From Verrucomicrobiota bacterium (GTDB lineage Bacteria; Verrucomicrobiota; Verrucomicrobiae; Chthoniobacterales; UBA10450): a DNA stretch of 8,136 nucleotides. This document shows, one piece after another, positions 1 to 6,528 of the stretch. The position numbers and the translations under genes are program-made. Each line of letters opens with the position of its first letter. Position 1 is the stretch's first letter. The notes beneath the pieces are model-generated. The model saw nothing but the letters and a program-made list of their open reading frames with translations. It made no database searches and was not told the DNA's origin. The stretch lies in contig QHOZ01000210.1 of NCBI GenBank assembly GCA_003219495.1, forward strand, positions 9,944 through 18,079. Reading direction: 5' to 3'.

Positions 1-118
1 TCTCGAAGACCGGAAGAACTTGGGCCAACCCTTGCGCGATCGCCCAGCCGACAACGATATAAGCGATCGCGACACGATAAACTTTGCGTCGCTTCAATTC
101 GTCGAAGAAGCCGCTCAT
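1..118 (-). CDS. N-terminus of a membrane-anchored protein (TPR/TolB-like family type), partial
   Basis: Only the first 39 codons are present; the gene runs off the left edge of the window. The reading starts MSGFFDELKRRKVYRVAIAY and continues as a hydrophobic stretch (about residues 16-36), so a short basic, cytoplasmic N-terminus is followed by one membrane helix. This 'FFDELKRRKVYRVAIAY' opening is typical of large proteins in Verrucomicrobiota and Proteobacteria that carry a membrane helix followed by TolB/FlgO-like and TPR regions. Those downstream domains are outside the window, so the assignment rests on the N-terminus alone. The ATG at 116-118 has no clear Shine-Dalgarno sequence. The gene lies 65 bp downstream of the ArsR-methyltransferase gene on the same strand, so the two could be cotranscribed, but nothing links their functions. 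Confidence 0.65.
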   Translation of the reverse strand, partial: MSGFFDELKRRKVYRVAIAYIVVGWAIAQGLAQVLPVFE

Positions 119-183
119 CGGAATGGACTCAGGTTGGTGTAAGTTCAACGGCAATCATTAGACAGGCAAGTCGAACGCCTCGT

Positions 184-1119
184 TCACTTCACGCCGGTCG
201 CAAACACCGTTTGAAACTGCGGATTCAGCTTCTCCCGCGCGACCACGCTAACCTCGATCTGCCGGAACCCGCCTTGCTCGAGCAACTGGTGCAATTTTAC
301 CTCGCTGAACCCCAGCCAGCGGTCGGCATAAAGGTCGCGCGCTTTTTCAAATCGATGACTCAGCAGATCGAGCACGACAATGCGCCCGTTCTTTTTCAAA
401 ATCCGATGCGCCGCTTTGACCGCGCGTTCCGGTTTGATCGCGTGATGCAGCGCCTGACTCAAAAACACCAGGTCAACGCTTGAGTTTGCGACCGGCGGAT
501 CTTCCAAATCGCCCAATCGGAACTCGAGATTCTTGAAACCATGTTTCTTCGCCAGCTTGGATCCGAACTCCACCATTTTCGGCGAATTATCGATCGCGAT
601 GACTTTGCGCGCGCTTCTCGCGAGCAGTTGCGAAAGCGTCCCCTCGCCCGCGCCAAGATCGACAATCGTCAATTGCGGCACGAGCGAGATGAGCGCATGC
701 GACAGCGCGCGCCACGAACGGCCCGGCACATAACTGCGTCCGAATTTGCCCGCGAGCTCGTCGAAATATTCGCGCGCTTTGTCCTGACGTTTGCGCAACG
801 TCAGTTTCAGCGCAGTGCGATCGCGCGCGGTTTCTGGAATTTCGTCCGCGAGTGTTTCGATGATTTGTTGAATGCGGTTGCGTGTTCCATTTCGTCCGCC
901 GAACTTCGCCGCGCCGTAATAAACATTTTTGCCAGCGCGCCGATCCAAAACGACGCCGGCGCGTTTGAGCTGCGCGAGGTGGCTGGAAATTCGAGATTGG
1001 CCCATGCCGAGGATTTGTTGCAGCTCAGCCACGGAAAGTTCTTCTTCCTCAAGCAACAAGAGCAGCCGCAGCCGGGTCGGATCAGCCAAAAGCCGCAACA
1101 AATTTAGAGTTGACGTCAT
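184..1119 (-). CDS. ArsR-family HTH regulator fused to a SAM-dependent methyltransferase
   Basis: A 311-residue two-domain protein. Residues 1-70 form an ArsR-type winged helix: [10 protein letters not shown] at 10-19, the recognition-helix region [17 protein letters not shown] at 39-55, and the wing around RRAGKNVYY at 60-68. A charged helical linker follows to about 130. Residues from about 130 to the end form a class I (UbiE/Methyltransf_11-like) methyltransferase, with SAM-binding motif I DLGAGEG at 154-160 and an acidic residue at D177. The protein has no cysteine, so it has neither the CxC metal site of ArsR/SmtB sensors nor the cysteines of arsenite methyltransferases; a metal or arsenic role is unlikely. 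It is divergent from metK-ahcY. SahR, an ArsR-family regulator of methionine-cycle genes in Proteobacteria, is known to respond to S-adenosylhomocysteine. By analogy I infer that this protein controls the SAM cycle and that its methyltransferase domain senses SAM or SAH. Whether it still methylates anything cannot be seen. Confidence 0.88.
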   Translation of the reverse strand: MTSTLNLLRLLADPTRLRLLLLLEEEELSVAELQQILGMGQSRISSHLAQLKRAGVVLDRRAGKNVYYGAAKFGGRNGTRNRIQQIIETLADEIPETARDRTALKLTLRKRQDKAREYFDELAGKFGRSYVPGRSWRALSHALISLVPQLTIVDLGAGEGTLSQLLARSARKVIAIDNSPKMVEFGSKLAKKHGFKNLEFRLGDLEDPPVANSSVDLVFLSQALHHAIKPERAVKAAHRILKKNGRIVVLDLLSHRFEKARDLYADRWLGFSEVKLHQLLEQGGFRQIEVSVVAREKLNPQFQTVFATGVK

Positions 1120-1139
1120 CCGCGTGTCGATACGATATA
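1110..1139 (+). promoter_or_regulatory. tentative promoter of metK-ahcY
   Basis: TTGACG at 1110-1115 matches the sigma-70 -35 consensus at 5 of 6 positions. With an 18-nt spacer the -10 would be GATATA at 1134-1139, a poor match (3 of 6). The -35 overlaps the start codon of the divergent regulator gene. The spacing and the converging geometry are suggestive, but the weak -10 keeps this tentative. Confidence 0.25.
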
Positions 1140-1151
1140 TCTACATATCAT
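1132..1151. promoter_or_regulatory. inverted repeat, candidate operator of the ArsR-methyltransferase regulator
   Basis: GATAT (1134-1138), a 6-nt centre ATCTAC and ATATC (1145-1149) form a perfect 5-bp inverted repeat. An outer A-T pair at 1132/1151 extends it past one mismatch. It is AT-rich, lies in the only gap between the divergent regulator and metK, and covers the promoter-like hexamers of both directions. ArsR-family dimers bind dyads of about this size next to their own genes, so repression of both transcription units is the natural reading. CATAT at 1144-1148 and ATATG at 1161-1165 could be a second, more widely spaced half-site pair. No sequence match to a characterised operator is claimed. 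Confidence 0.5.
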
Positions 1152-1161
1152 GATCGGTCAA
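1134..1161 (-). promoter_or_regulatory. candidate promoter of the ArsR-methyltransferase gene
   Basis: On the minus strand TTGACC (1156-1161; 5 of 6 to the -35 consensus) is followed after 16 nt by TATATC (1134-1139; 4 of 6 to the -10 consensus). This would start transcription near 1127, leaving a very short leader before the ATG at 1119 and no room for a good ribosome binding site. The -10 lies inside the inverted repeat, so binding there would block this promoter (autoregulation). Confidence 0.4.
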
Positions 1162-1184
1162 TATGTTGGCTGGTCCCTTTTCTT

Positions 1185-2311
1185 ATGGCGAGACGCTACA
1201 TCTTTTCTTCCGAATCTGTCGGGGAAGGTCATCCCGACAAAGTTTGCGACACCATTTCCGACGCCGTGCTCGACGCGTGCATCCGGCAGGATCGCCAAAG
1301 TCGAGTCGCGTGCGAGACCTACGCCAAAAGTCACACCGTCATTGTCGGCGGCGAAATCACGATTCCGAGCCTTCCTGAAACACGCGCTCTCGAATCCGTC
1401 CTGCCAATTTCAAAAATCGTGCGCGAATGCGTGCGCGAGATCGGTTACGTCAACGACGACGACGTTTTTCACGCGGACAAGATCGACATTCAGAACATTC
1501 TCACGCGTCAATCGCCCGACATCGCGCAGGGAGTTGATGCGCGCGCGGCGGAAGGAAAAGGCACCGCCGAACAAGGCGCGGGTGATCAGGGATTGATGTT
1601 CGGCTACGCAAGCAACGAAACGCCGGAGCTTATGCCGGCGCCGATCATGTTTGCGCATCGTCTCGGGCGCGAACTGACGCGCCTTCGCAAAGGCGGAAGA
1701 GTTCCGTGGCTGCGTCCCGACGCGAAGTCGCAGGTCTCCGTCATTTACGAAGATGGAAAACCGGTCGGCATTTCCTGCGTCGTTGTTTCAACCCAGCACG
1801 CGAAGGACGTGAAGCATTCTGAGATCCGCAGCTTCATCATCGAAGAGGTGATCCGAAAAGTTTTACCGAAGGAAATGTTGAGCGACGCGTGAGCTTCGAT
1901 TCCTACGGCGGCATGGGACGCCACGGCGGCGGAGCGTTCTCGGGAAAAGATCCGAGCAAAGTGGATCGCAGCGCGGCATACATGGGACGCTGGGTTGCGA
2001 AGAATGTTGTCGCGTCAGGTCTCGCATCTAAATGTGAAATTCAATTCGCTTACGCCATTGGTCATCCGGAGCCGCTAAGCGTTCACATCGACACGTTCGG
2101 CACGCACACCGTCGATGAAGACAAGATCGAGCGCGCGGTAAGATCCACATTTGGTTTCAAGCCGTTCGACATCATTCAACAGCTCGACTTGCTTCGACCG
2201 ATTTACTCGAAGACCACAAATTATGGTCACTTCGGAAAGATTGATGATCCCGACATTACCTGGGAATCCACCGACAAAGCCGCCGACCTGAAGAAAGCAG
2301 CCACAAAATAA
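1185..2311 (+). pseudogene. metK: S-adenosylmethionine synthetase, broken by an internal deletion and frameshift
   Basis: MetK makes SAM from methionine and ATP. The first part (1185-1892, 235 codons) begins [20 protein letters not shown] and follows the family closely through [27 protein letters not shown] and VVSTQH to LPKEMLSDA, then meets TGA. The rest continues in another frame from about 1883: [34 protein letters not shown], and a normal C-terminus ending at TAA 2309-2311. Compared with E. coli MetK, about 24 residues between LTSA and RKII are absent. They correspond to E. coli T220-G243, which include F230 and D238 of the active site. The net loss fits 79 nt, which also explains the frame change. 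The gene start is set by family alignment; no Shine-Dalgarno sequence is visible. ahcY follows after 3 nt, so the two form an operon. MetK is normally essential, so either another copy exists or the deletion is a sequence or assembly error. Confidence 0.9.
1883..1892 (+). other. metK deletion junction with a stop/start overlap
   Basis: The junction reads CGACGCG followed by TGA. In the upstream frame it ends Ser-Asp-Ala-stop; in the downstream frame the same bases read Arg-Arg-Val before SFDSYGG. The CGACGCG can serve both ends, which is what recombination between short direct repeats would leave. GTG (1889-1891) overlaps the TGA (1890-1892), so ribosomes could in principle restart in the C-terminal frame, though the missing active-site segment would not be restored. 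Confidence 0.7.
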
Positions 2312-2314
2312 TTT

Positions 2315-3748
2315 ATGAGCACGACAACGACCCAGACGAAAGCGCAACAGGATTTCAAAGTCGCGGACCTTTCGCTCGCCGATTTTGGCCGCAAAGAAAT
2401 TTCCATCGCGGAAAAGGAAATGCCCGGCTTGATGGCGATCCGCGAAAAGTACGCACCGCAAAAACCGCTCGCCGGCGTGCGCATCACCGGTTCGCTGCAC
2501 ATGACGATCCAAACGGCGGTGTTGATCGAGACACTTGTCGACCTTGGCGCCTCGGTGCGTTGGGCTTCGTGCAATATTTTTTCAACGCAAGATCACGCGG
2601 CGGCCGCGATCGCGAAGGCCGGCGTCTCGGTGTTCGCGTGGAAAGGTGAATCGCTCGAGGAATATTGGTGGTGCACTTATCGCGCGCTCTCGCATCCGGA
2701 CGGCAAAGGTCCGCAGCTGATCGTCGATGACGGCGGCGACGCGACGTTGTTGATCCACAAAGGTTACGAGCTCGAAGAAGGCAGCGATTGGGCGAAATCG
2801 AAATCCGCGAACAAAGAAGAACAAGTCATCAAGGATTTGTTGCTCGAGGTGCAGCGCGAGAATCCGTATCGCTGGCACGAGATTGCGAAAGATTGGCGTG
2901 GCGTTTCGGAGGAAACGACCACCGGCGTGCATCGCCTCTACAAAATGGCGCAGGACAACAAGCTGCTCGTCCCCGCGATCAACGTGAACGACAGCGTTAC
3001 CAAATCGAAGTTCGATAATCTCTACGGCTGCCGGCATTCGTTGGTCGACGGATTGAATCGCGCACTCGATGTGATGATCGCCGGCAAAGTCGCGGTCATC
3101 TGCGGTTATGGCGACGTCGGCAAAGGTTGCGCGCAATCACTGCGCGGTCAGGGCGCGCGCGTTGTCATTACCGAGATCGATCCGATCAACGCGCTGCAAG
3201 CGGCGATGGAAGGTTTCGAAGTGACGACGATCGAAAACACGCTCGGTCGCGGCGACATTTACATCAGCGCGACCGGCAACACTGATGTGATCACCTTTGA
3301 GCACATGCAGAAAATGAAAGACCAGGCCGTCGTCGGAAACATCGGCCACTTCGACAACGAGATTCAGGTCGATGCGCTGAACGAGGGCAAAGGCGTGAAA
3401 CGGACAAACATCAAACCGCAGGTCGACAAGTACACGTTTCCGGACGGCCACGAAATTTTTCTGCTCTCGGAAGGCCGCTTGCTAAATCTTGGAAACGCCA
3501 CCGGTCATCCAAGCTTTGTCATGTCGAATTCGTTTTCCAACCAGGTCCTCGCCCAATTGGATCTCTGGAAAAATCGCGACAGCTACAAAGTCGGCGTTTA
3601 CGTTTTATCGAAGAAACTCGACGAAGAAGTCGCGCGCCTGCACTTGGAAAAGATCGGCGTGAAGCTGTCGAAGCTTTCGGAGAAACAAGCCGATTATCTC
3701 GGCGTGTCGGTCGACGGACCGTTCAAGTCCGAGCATTACCGCTACTAA
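2315..3748 (+). CDS. ahcY: adenosylhomocysteinase (S-adenosylhomocysteine hydrolase)
   Basis: This cytoplasmic NAD-dependent enzyme splits S-adenosylhomocysteine into adenosine and homocysteine, removing the product that inhibits methyltransferases and returning homocysteine to the methionine cycle. The 477-residue length fits the bacterial form with an extra insert (human is 432). The family signatures are intact: [12 protein letters not shown] near the N-terminus, [18 protein letters not shown], the catalytic block [19 protein letters not shown] with Lys, Asp, Asn and Cys, the NAD-binding GYGDVGKG at 264-271, [10 protein letters not shown], and the C-terminal KSEHYRY whose Lys and Tyr contact NAD of the partner subunit. 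The ATG lies 3 nt after the metK stop without a clear Shine-Dalgarno sequence, so translational coupling is likely. Its TAA overlaps the stop of the convergent PEP-CTERM gene. The gene appears fully functional, unlike its operon partner. Confidence 0.98.
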   Translation: MSTTTTQTKAQQDFKVADLSLADFGRKEISIAEKEMPGLMAIREKYAPQKPLAGVRITGSLHMTIQTAVLIETLVDLGASVRWASCNIFSTQDHAAAAIAKAGVSVFAWKGESLEEYWWCTYRALSHPDGKGPQLIVDDGGDATLLIHKGYELEEGSDWAKSKSANKEEQVIKDLLLEVQRENPYRWHEIAKDWRGVSEETTTGVHRLYKMAQDNKLLVPAINVNDSVTKSKFDNLYGCRHSLVDGLNRALDVMIAGKVAVICGYGDVGKGCAQSLRGQGARVVITEIDPINALQAAMEGFEVTTIENTLGRGDIYISATGNTDVITFEHMQKMKDQAVVGNIGHFDNEIQVDALNEGKGVKRTNIKPQVDKYTFPDGHEIFLLSEGRLLNLGNATGHPSFVMSNSFSNQVLAQLDLWKNRDSYKVGVYVLSKKLDEEVARLHLEKIGVKLSKLSEKQADYLGVSVDGPFKSEHYRY

Positions 3749-4410
3749 GCCTTCGCTAAAATCCGTCGCACGGCTAACGCGATCAAAGCGCTTAGCAAAA
3801 GTGCGGCGCTACTCGGCTCCGGAACCTGCTGGACGAAGATGGTATCAAAAAACGCGGTGTTGTCGCCGGATGCACCAGCGGCCGTTTCGAATGTCAGCGT
3901 GTGACTTCCGCTCGTCGCGAAAAAATCGAACACCCGAGTTGTGAATGACTGACCGCTCGTCGTCGCATCGCTGGCGATGATCGTCGAGTCGAGCAGGATT
4001 TGGTAGGGCAAGTCTCCGCCCGCACCACCGCCATTAACCGGCCGGCCGGCAACCATAAACGAGAGCCGATAAGTTCCCGCGAGACTGAGCGTGATCGTTT
4101 GCGAAAAAACTCCGGGTGTTTCGGGATCGAACTGCAAAAATGCGTACTGCGTTCCGTCCGGCGCGGGCGCCCCGAAAAATCCGTCGCCCGGTTGATCGAT
4201 GATTCCCGACGAACCGCTAAAGATCCAAGTGGCGCCACTCGGATCGTACTGGAACGAGTCCGCCGGAATGTCCGGCGTTTCGAAACTGCCGTTGCCGACG
4301 ATTTGTGCGTGACCAATTTTCAGAACGCACAGCGACACAAGCAAAACCAAGGCAGCGCTTCTAAGCCGTCGGACGTATACGGGCTTGATCGAGTTGAGAG
4401 ACAATGTCAC
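3745..4410 (-). CDS. PEP-CTERM sorting-domain protein with a carbohydrate-binding-like fold
   Basis: A 221-residue exported protein. Residues 1-35 form a signal peptide: basic VRRLRS, hydrophobic [12 protein letters not shown], and likely cleavage after GHA. The mature part opens with [11 protein letters not shown] and continues with β-rich segments such as [20 protein letters not shown] and [13 protein letters not shown], ending near [11 protein letters not shown]. That layout resembles galactose-binding/DUF642-like jelly-roll domains, so sugar binding is possible but unproven. The C-terminus has the complete sorting signal: VPEPSS at 196-201, a hydrophobic helix, then the basic RRILAKA tail. 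In known systems this signal is processed by an exosortase in bacteria that make exopolysaccharide; no exosortase gene is in the window. The start is a GTG chosen because it gives a full signal peptide; no ribosome binding site is evident, and a TTG at 4402-4404 is an alternative. It lies 59 bp downstream of terC on the same strand. Confidence 0.88.
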   Translation of the reverse strand: MTLSLNSIKPVYVRRLRSAALVLLVSLCVLKIGHAQIVGNGSFETPDIPADSFQYDPSGATWIFSGSSGIIDQPGDGFFGAPAPDGTQYAFLQFDPETPGVFSQTITLSLAGTYRLSFMVAGRPVNGGGAGGDLPYQILLDSTIIASDATTSGQSFTTRVFDFFATSGSHTLTFETAAGASGDNTAFFDTIFVQQVPEPSSAALLLSALIALAVRRILAKA

Positions 4411-4469
4411 GGGAGCGACGATGTCTTAAATCACAGCATAATTCGTACATGTCGAGGCCAAAACATTCT

Positions 4470-5189
4470 TCACGCAGTTGCGGCGCGTCGTCTGGGTTTC
4501 CTCACTTTTAAGTTCAGCATTTCGACGAAGACCGAAAAGCCCATCGCGAAGTAGGTGTAGCCTTTTGGAATGTGGAATCCGAGGCCGTCGCCGATCAGGT
4601 TGACGCCGATCAGGAGAAGAAAACTGAGCGCGAGCACTTTCAAGGTCGGATGGCGCTCGACGAACCTGCTGATGATTCCGGCGAAGAACATCATGACTCC
4701 GACTGCGAGCATGACGGCGGCGATCATCACCCCGATTTCATCCACCATGCCGACGGCGGTGATGACCGAATCGAGCGAGAAGACAACGTCGAGTAGGAGA
4801 ATTTGGACTAACACCGCGCCGAAGGAGGCCGCCTTTCGCGCGCCAGTGTGCTCATCTCCCTCGAACTTCAAATGAATCTCGCGTGTGCTTTTCGCGATCA
4901 GGAACAAACCGCCGGCGATGAGAATCAGCGCGCGACCGGTGAGATTGAATCGCGAAATCGAAATCAGCGGATGCGTTAGGTCCATCACCCAGCTCAACGA
5001 AAGCAAGAGCAGAACGCGTGTGATCGCGGCCAGCGCGAGACCCGTTTTCCGCGCGCGATCCCGCTGCGCGACCGCCAGTTTGCCGGCGATGATTGAAATG
5101 AAAATAACGTTGTCGATGCCGAGAACGATCTCGAGCGCCGTCAGAGTGAAGAGCCCGATCCAAATCCCGGGACTAGTGAGCCATTCCAT
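4470..5189 (-). CDS. TerC-family integral membrane protein
   Basis: A 239-residue polytopic inner-membrane protein of the TerC/YgdQ/YoaE type. Two related acidic membrane motifs are clear: EIVLGIDNVIFI at residues 20-31 and, further on, LLLDVVFSLDSVITAVGM. They fit an internal duplication and the conserved Asp residues of the family. Further hydrophobic helices include ALILIAGGLFLIA and VLALSFLLLIGVNLIGDGLG; the tail is basic (RKPRRR). Family members are linked to tellurite resistance and to metal-ion (manganese) export or membrane-protein metalation, but the substrate here cannot be read from sequence. The start is the ATG at 5187-5189 because GGAGGT lies 4 nt upstream; a TTG 12 nt earlier would put the Shine-Dalgarno sequence inside the gene. 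It lies 49 bp downstream of the small lipoprotein gene, on the same strand, so an operon is plausible. Confidence 0.93.
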   Translation of the reverse strand: MEWLTSPGIWIGLFTLTALEIVLGIDNVIFISIIAGKLAVAQRDRARKTGLALAAITRVLLLLSLSWVMDLTHPLISISRFNLTGRALILIAGGLFLIAKSTREIHLKFEGDEHTGARKAASFGAVLVQILLLDVVFSLDSVITAVGMVDEIGVMIAAVMLAVGVMMFFAGIISRFVERHPTLKVLALSFLLLIGVNLIGDGLGFHIPKGYTYFAMGFSVFVEMLNLKVRKPRRRAATA

Positions 5190-5193
5190 ATTT

Positions 5194-5199
5194 ACCTCC
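5194..5199 (-). promoter_or_regulatory. ribosome binding site of the terC-family gene
   Basis: The minus strand reads GGAGGT-AAAT-ATG. This is the only strong Shine-Dalgarno sequence seen in the window, and it decides the ATG at 5189 over the upstream TTG at 5199-5201. Confidence 0.75.
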
Positions 5200-5238
5200 A
5201 ATTAGAATCCCGACCGTATTGCTGACTCGGCGCGGAAT

Positions 5239-5610
5239 TTACCAGAACGATTTCTGGACTTCAGCTTGGGTCGCTTCGACGTAATTGCAGCCGGCGGTTT
5301 TGCCATGTCGCCATTTGCCGGCGACACGAACCGTTTTGTGATCGTGCGCGGCCTCGGTCAAAATTTTCGAGACGTGCAACGGCGCGGCCATGAAAACCGC
5401 TGTCGATCTTCCGCCATGAAAGACGAACACGATCTGCGTGGCGCACGTTTCGCCCTGAGCGAAACTCACTTTGCCGACATCATCGAAATCGCCCGCGGCG
5501 CGAAACGGCTTCGCGCTGACCGCGGCCGGCTTCGGCCGTTCCGGTTCGCCGCAGCTCGCGAACAAAAATGCGACTGCCAAGATCGATAACGGACGGTGGA
5601 GCGACTTCAT
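5239..5610 (-). CDS. small uncharacterised lipoprotein
   Basis: I do not recognise the family. The 123-residue product starts MKSLHRPLSILAVAFLFASC. It has a basic n-region, a hydrophobic core and a lipobox-like FASC with the lipidation Cys at 20, so it is likely a membrane-anchored periplasmic lipoprotein. A Pro/Ala-rich spacer follows, then a compact domain of about 80 residues that looks mainly β (VGKVSFAQGETCATQIVFVF, KTVRVAGKWRHGKTAG). This domain holds two more cysteines (in ETCATQ and AGCNYV) that could form a disulfide. The shape is reminiscent of a small OB-like fold, but that is only an impression. The start at 5608-5610 was chosen because the signal peptide begins there and a purine-rich GAGAAGAAG lies upstream; an in-frame start at 5661 would add 17 residues that fit no signal peptide. 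It precedes terC by 49 bp on the same strand. Confidence 0.75.
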   Translation of the reverse strand: MKSLHRPLSILAVAFLFASCGEPERPKPAAVSAKPFRAAGDFDDVGKVSFAQGETCATQIVFVFHGGRSTAVFMAAPLHVSKILTEAAHDHKTVRVAGKWRHGKTAGCNYVEATQAEVQKSFW

Positions 5611-5680
5611 CTGCTTCTTCTCAACGAACTTCTCTTCATTCCAAGTTACGCGATGCAGCACCTTTTTGGTTTCATAAAGG

Positions 5681-5728
5681 AGATTCGGTCACGCGTTGCG
5701 ATCTCTTTCGCAACTTCGCGACCAATCT
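5681..5728 (-). terminator. long stem-loop after the uncharacterised gene, candidate terminator
   Basis: AGATT (5681-5685) pairs with AATCT (5724-5728), GGTC (5687-5690) with GACC (5720-5723), CG with CG, and GTTGCG (5695-5700) with CGCAAC (5709-5714), around an 8-nt loop. One bulge and a small internal loop interrupt the stem. The structure starts in the stop codon of the minus-strand gene ending at 5727 and separates it from the lipoprotein gene. On the minus strand it is followed only by CCTTTATG, without a real U-tract, so it may be a weak or factor-assisted terminator, or an mRNA 3'-end stabiliser. Confidence 0.45.
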
Positions 5729-6386
5729 AGGCGACGGTCACCGTCACCGCGTCGCTCGCCTGGCCGATCTCTGTTCCGTTCACGACCGCACGCGCGGTGT
5801 AACTGAGATCGCCTTTGGATGCCGATGTGTCGATTGCCGGCGTCCGAAAATAAAATCCGACTTTGTGCGGCGCCTTGTCGCCTTTGCCCTGGCGATAAAG
5901 ATTGATTCCGGAAACGCCGCCGCCCGCTTTGCGAAACGGGATCGTGACGAAGTTTCCGGTTTGCCGCGCGCGGCCGAGCTCGGCTTTGTATTTTGTGGCG
6001 TCGAACTTGTCAGTGTCGATCTTCAATCGTCTCGCAATGTCGGGATTGAATTTCGAATGCGCCTTGATTCGCTCCACCCGCGCTTGCCGACGCGTATCGA
6101 TACCCGGTCGAACCGGCGCCGGCGCGCTTCCGCTCGACGGAAGATCGACAAAGTCGCCGGAGGATTGGCCGCTCAAGACTGCATTGCCGACGTGTGCCGG
6201 ATCCGCGTCGATATCAGGCCCGAGCGTATCCAAAATGTGAACGGCGTACTTGGCGTCGTTCACCGCATTCGTCACCTCGGCGTCACTAAAGCCAAGATCA
6301 CGGCCGACGTTTGGGAATTCGTTCGCAAAATTTTTGTACCAGGCGATGCGGCCGCTGCGCTCCACGGGAAAATACGATTTACTCAT
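5727..6386 (-). CDS. uncharacterised protein with Ig/Fn3-like C-terminus
   Basis: No function is recognised. The 219-residue product has no signal peptide, no membrane helix and no cysteine. Residues 1-65 look helical (MSKSYFPVERSGRIAWYKNF, then a FSDAEVTNAVNDAKYAVHIL helix). A Pro/Ser/Gly-rich stretch follows (about 72-95), then a basic segment (TRRQARVERIKAH). The C-terminal 65 residues look like β-strands of an Ig/Fn3-type domain, ending YTARAVVNGTEIGQASDAVT. Proteins of this layout occur as hypothetical proteins in Verrucomicrobiota; this is from memory and not searched. A longer open frame on the opposite strand (5568-6422) was rejected because its product is Arg/Cys-rich without recognisable order. 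Upstream lies the 148-bp divergent gap shared with the transporter gene. A strong stem-loop begins at the stop codon. Confidence 0.75.
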   Translation of the reverse strand: MSKSYFPVERSGRIAWYKNFANEFPNVGRDLGFSDAEVTNAVNDAKYAVHILDTLGPDIDADPAHVGNAVLSGQSSGDFVDLPSSGSAPAPVRPGIDTRRQARVERIKAHSKFNPDIARRLKIDTDKFDATKYKAELGRARQTGNFVTIPFRKAGGGVSGINLYRQGKGDKAPHKVGFYFRTPAIDTSASKGDLSYTARAVVNGTEIGQASDAVTVTVA

Positions 6387-6505
6387 CGGTGTGTCGCTGC
6401 TGTGGATCGTTGTACCGAATAGAGAGCCGCGGCGTCAATGAAGAAGCCGAACGGTGACAGTTCGAGTGACAAGGAAGGAATTCCTGCTTTTCTTCTTCCT
6501 GATCG

Positions 6506-6528
6506 GTGGCCACGCCGCCACTTTTTTT
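6506..6528 (+). terminator. terminator-like hairpin with T7 tract in the transporter leader
   Basis: GTGGC (6506-6510) and GCCAC (6517-6521) form a perfect 5-bp GC-rich stem with a 6-nt loop, followed directly by seven T (6522-6528). A G·T wobble could extend the stem. This is the layout of an intrinsic terminator, yet it sits 6 nt before the ATG of the transporter, where it would cut or attenuate its own gene or hide the start codon. A perfect 10-bp palindrome AGGAATTCCT lies 21 nt upstream (6476-6485). Confidence 0.45.

Noticed and set aside
541..1107. 188-codon open frame antisense to the ArsR-methyltransferase gene
   Set aside because: It is a mirror of strong coding bias in a GC-rich gene; the minus-strand product has clear HTH and SAM-binding motifs.
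184..1119. Arsenic resistance regulator or ArsR-ArsM fusion
   Set aside because: The protein has no cysteine at all, so the metalloid-binding sites of both families are absent; the neighbours belong to the SAM cycle.
1110..1184. Upstream in-frame start that would add 25 residues to MetK
   Set aside because: Family members begin with M-A-x-x-x-x-F/T-S-E-S-V; the extra residues would be encoded by the promoter and operator region.
1120..1184. SAM or SAH riboswitch in front of metK or ahcY
   Set aside because: The gap is only 65 bp and largely filled by the dyad and promoter hexamers, and metK-ahcY are 3 nt apart. I saw no riboswitch core or multi-stem layout.
2582..3136. 184-codon open frame antisense to ahcY
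   Set aside because: It lies wholly inside a perfectly conserved ahcY; the product has no recognisable motif.
5199..5206. TCTAAT on the minus strand as a -10 box for terC
   Set aside because: Its start site would fall on the Shine-Dalgarno sequence GGAGGT and leave the mRNA without a usable leader.
5568..6422. 284-codon open frame on the plus strand, longer than the minus-strand gene it covers
   Set aside because: The product is rich in Arg and scattered Cys with no ordered domain, it runs antisense through both the lipoprotein and the uncharacterised gene, and it has no ribosome binding site. The minus-strand reading gives β-domain and helix patterns that look like real protein.
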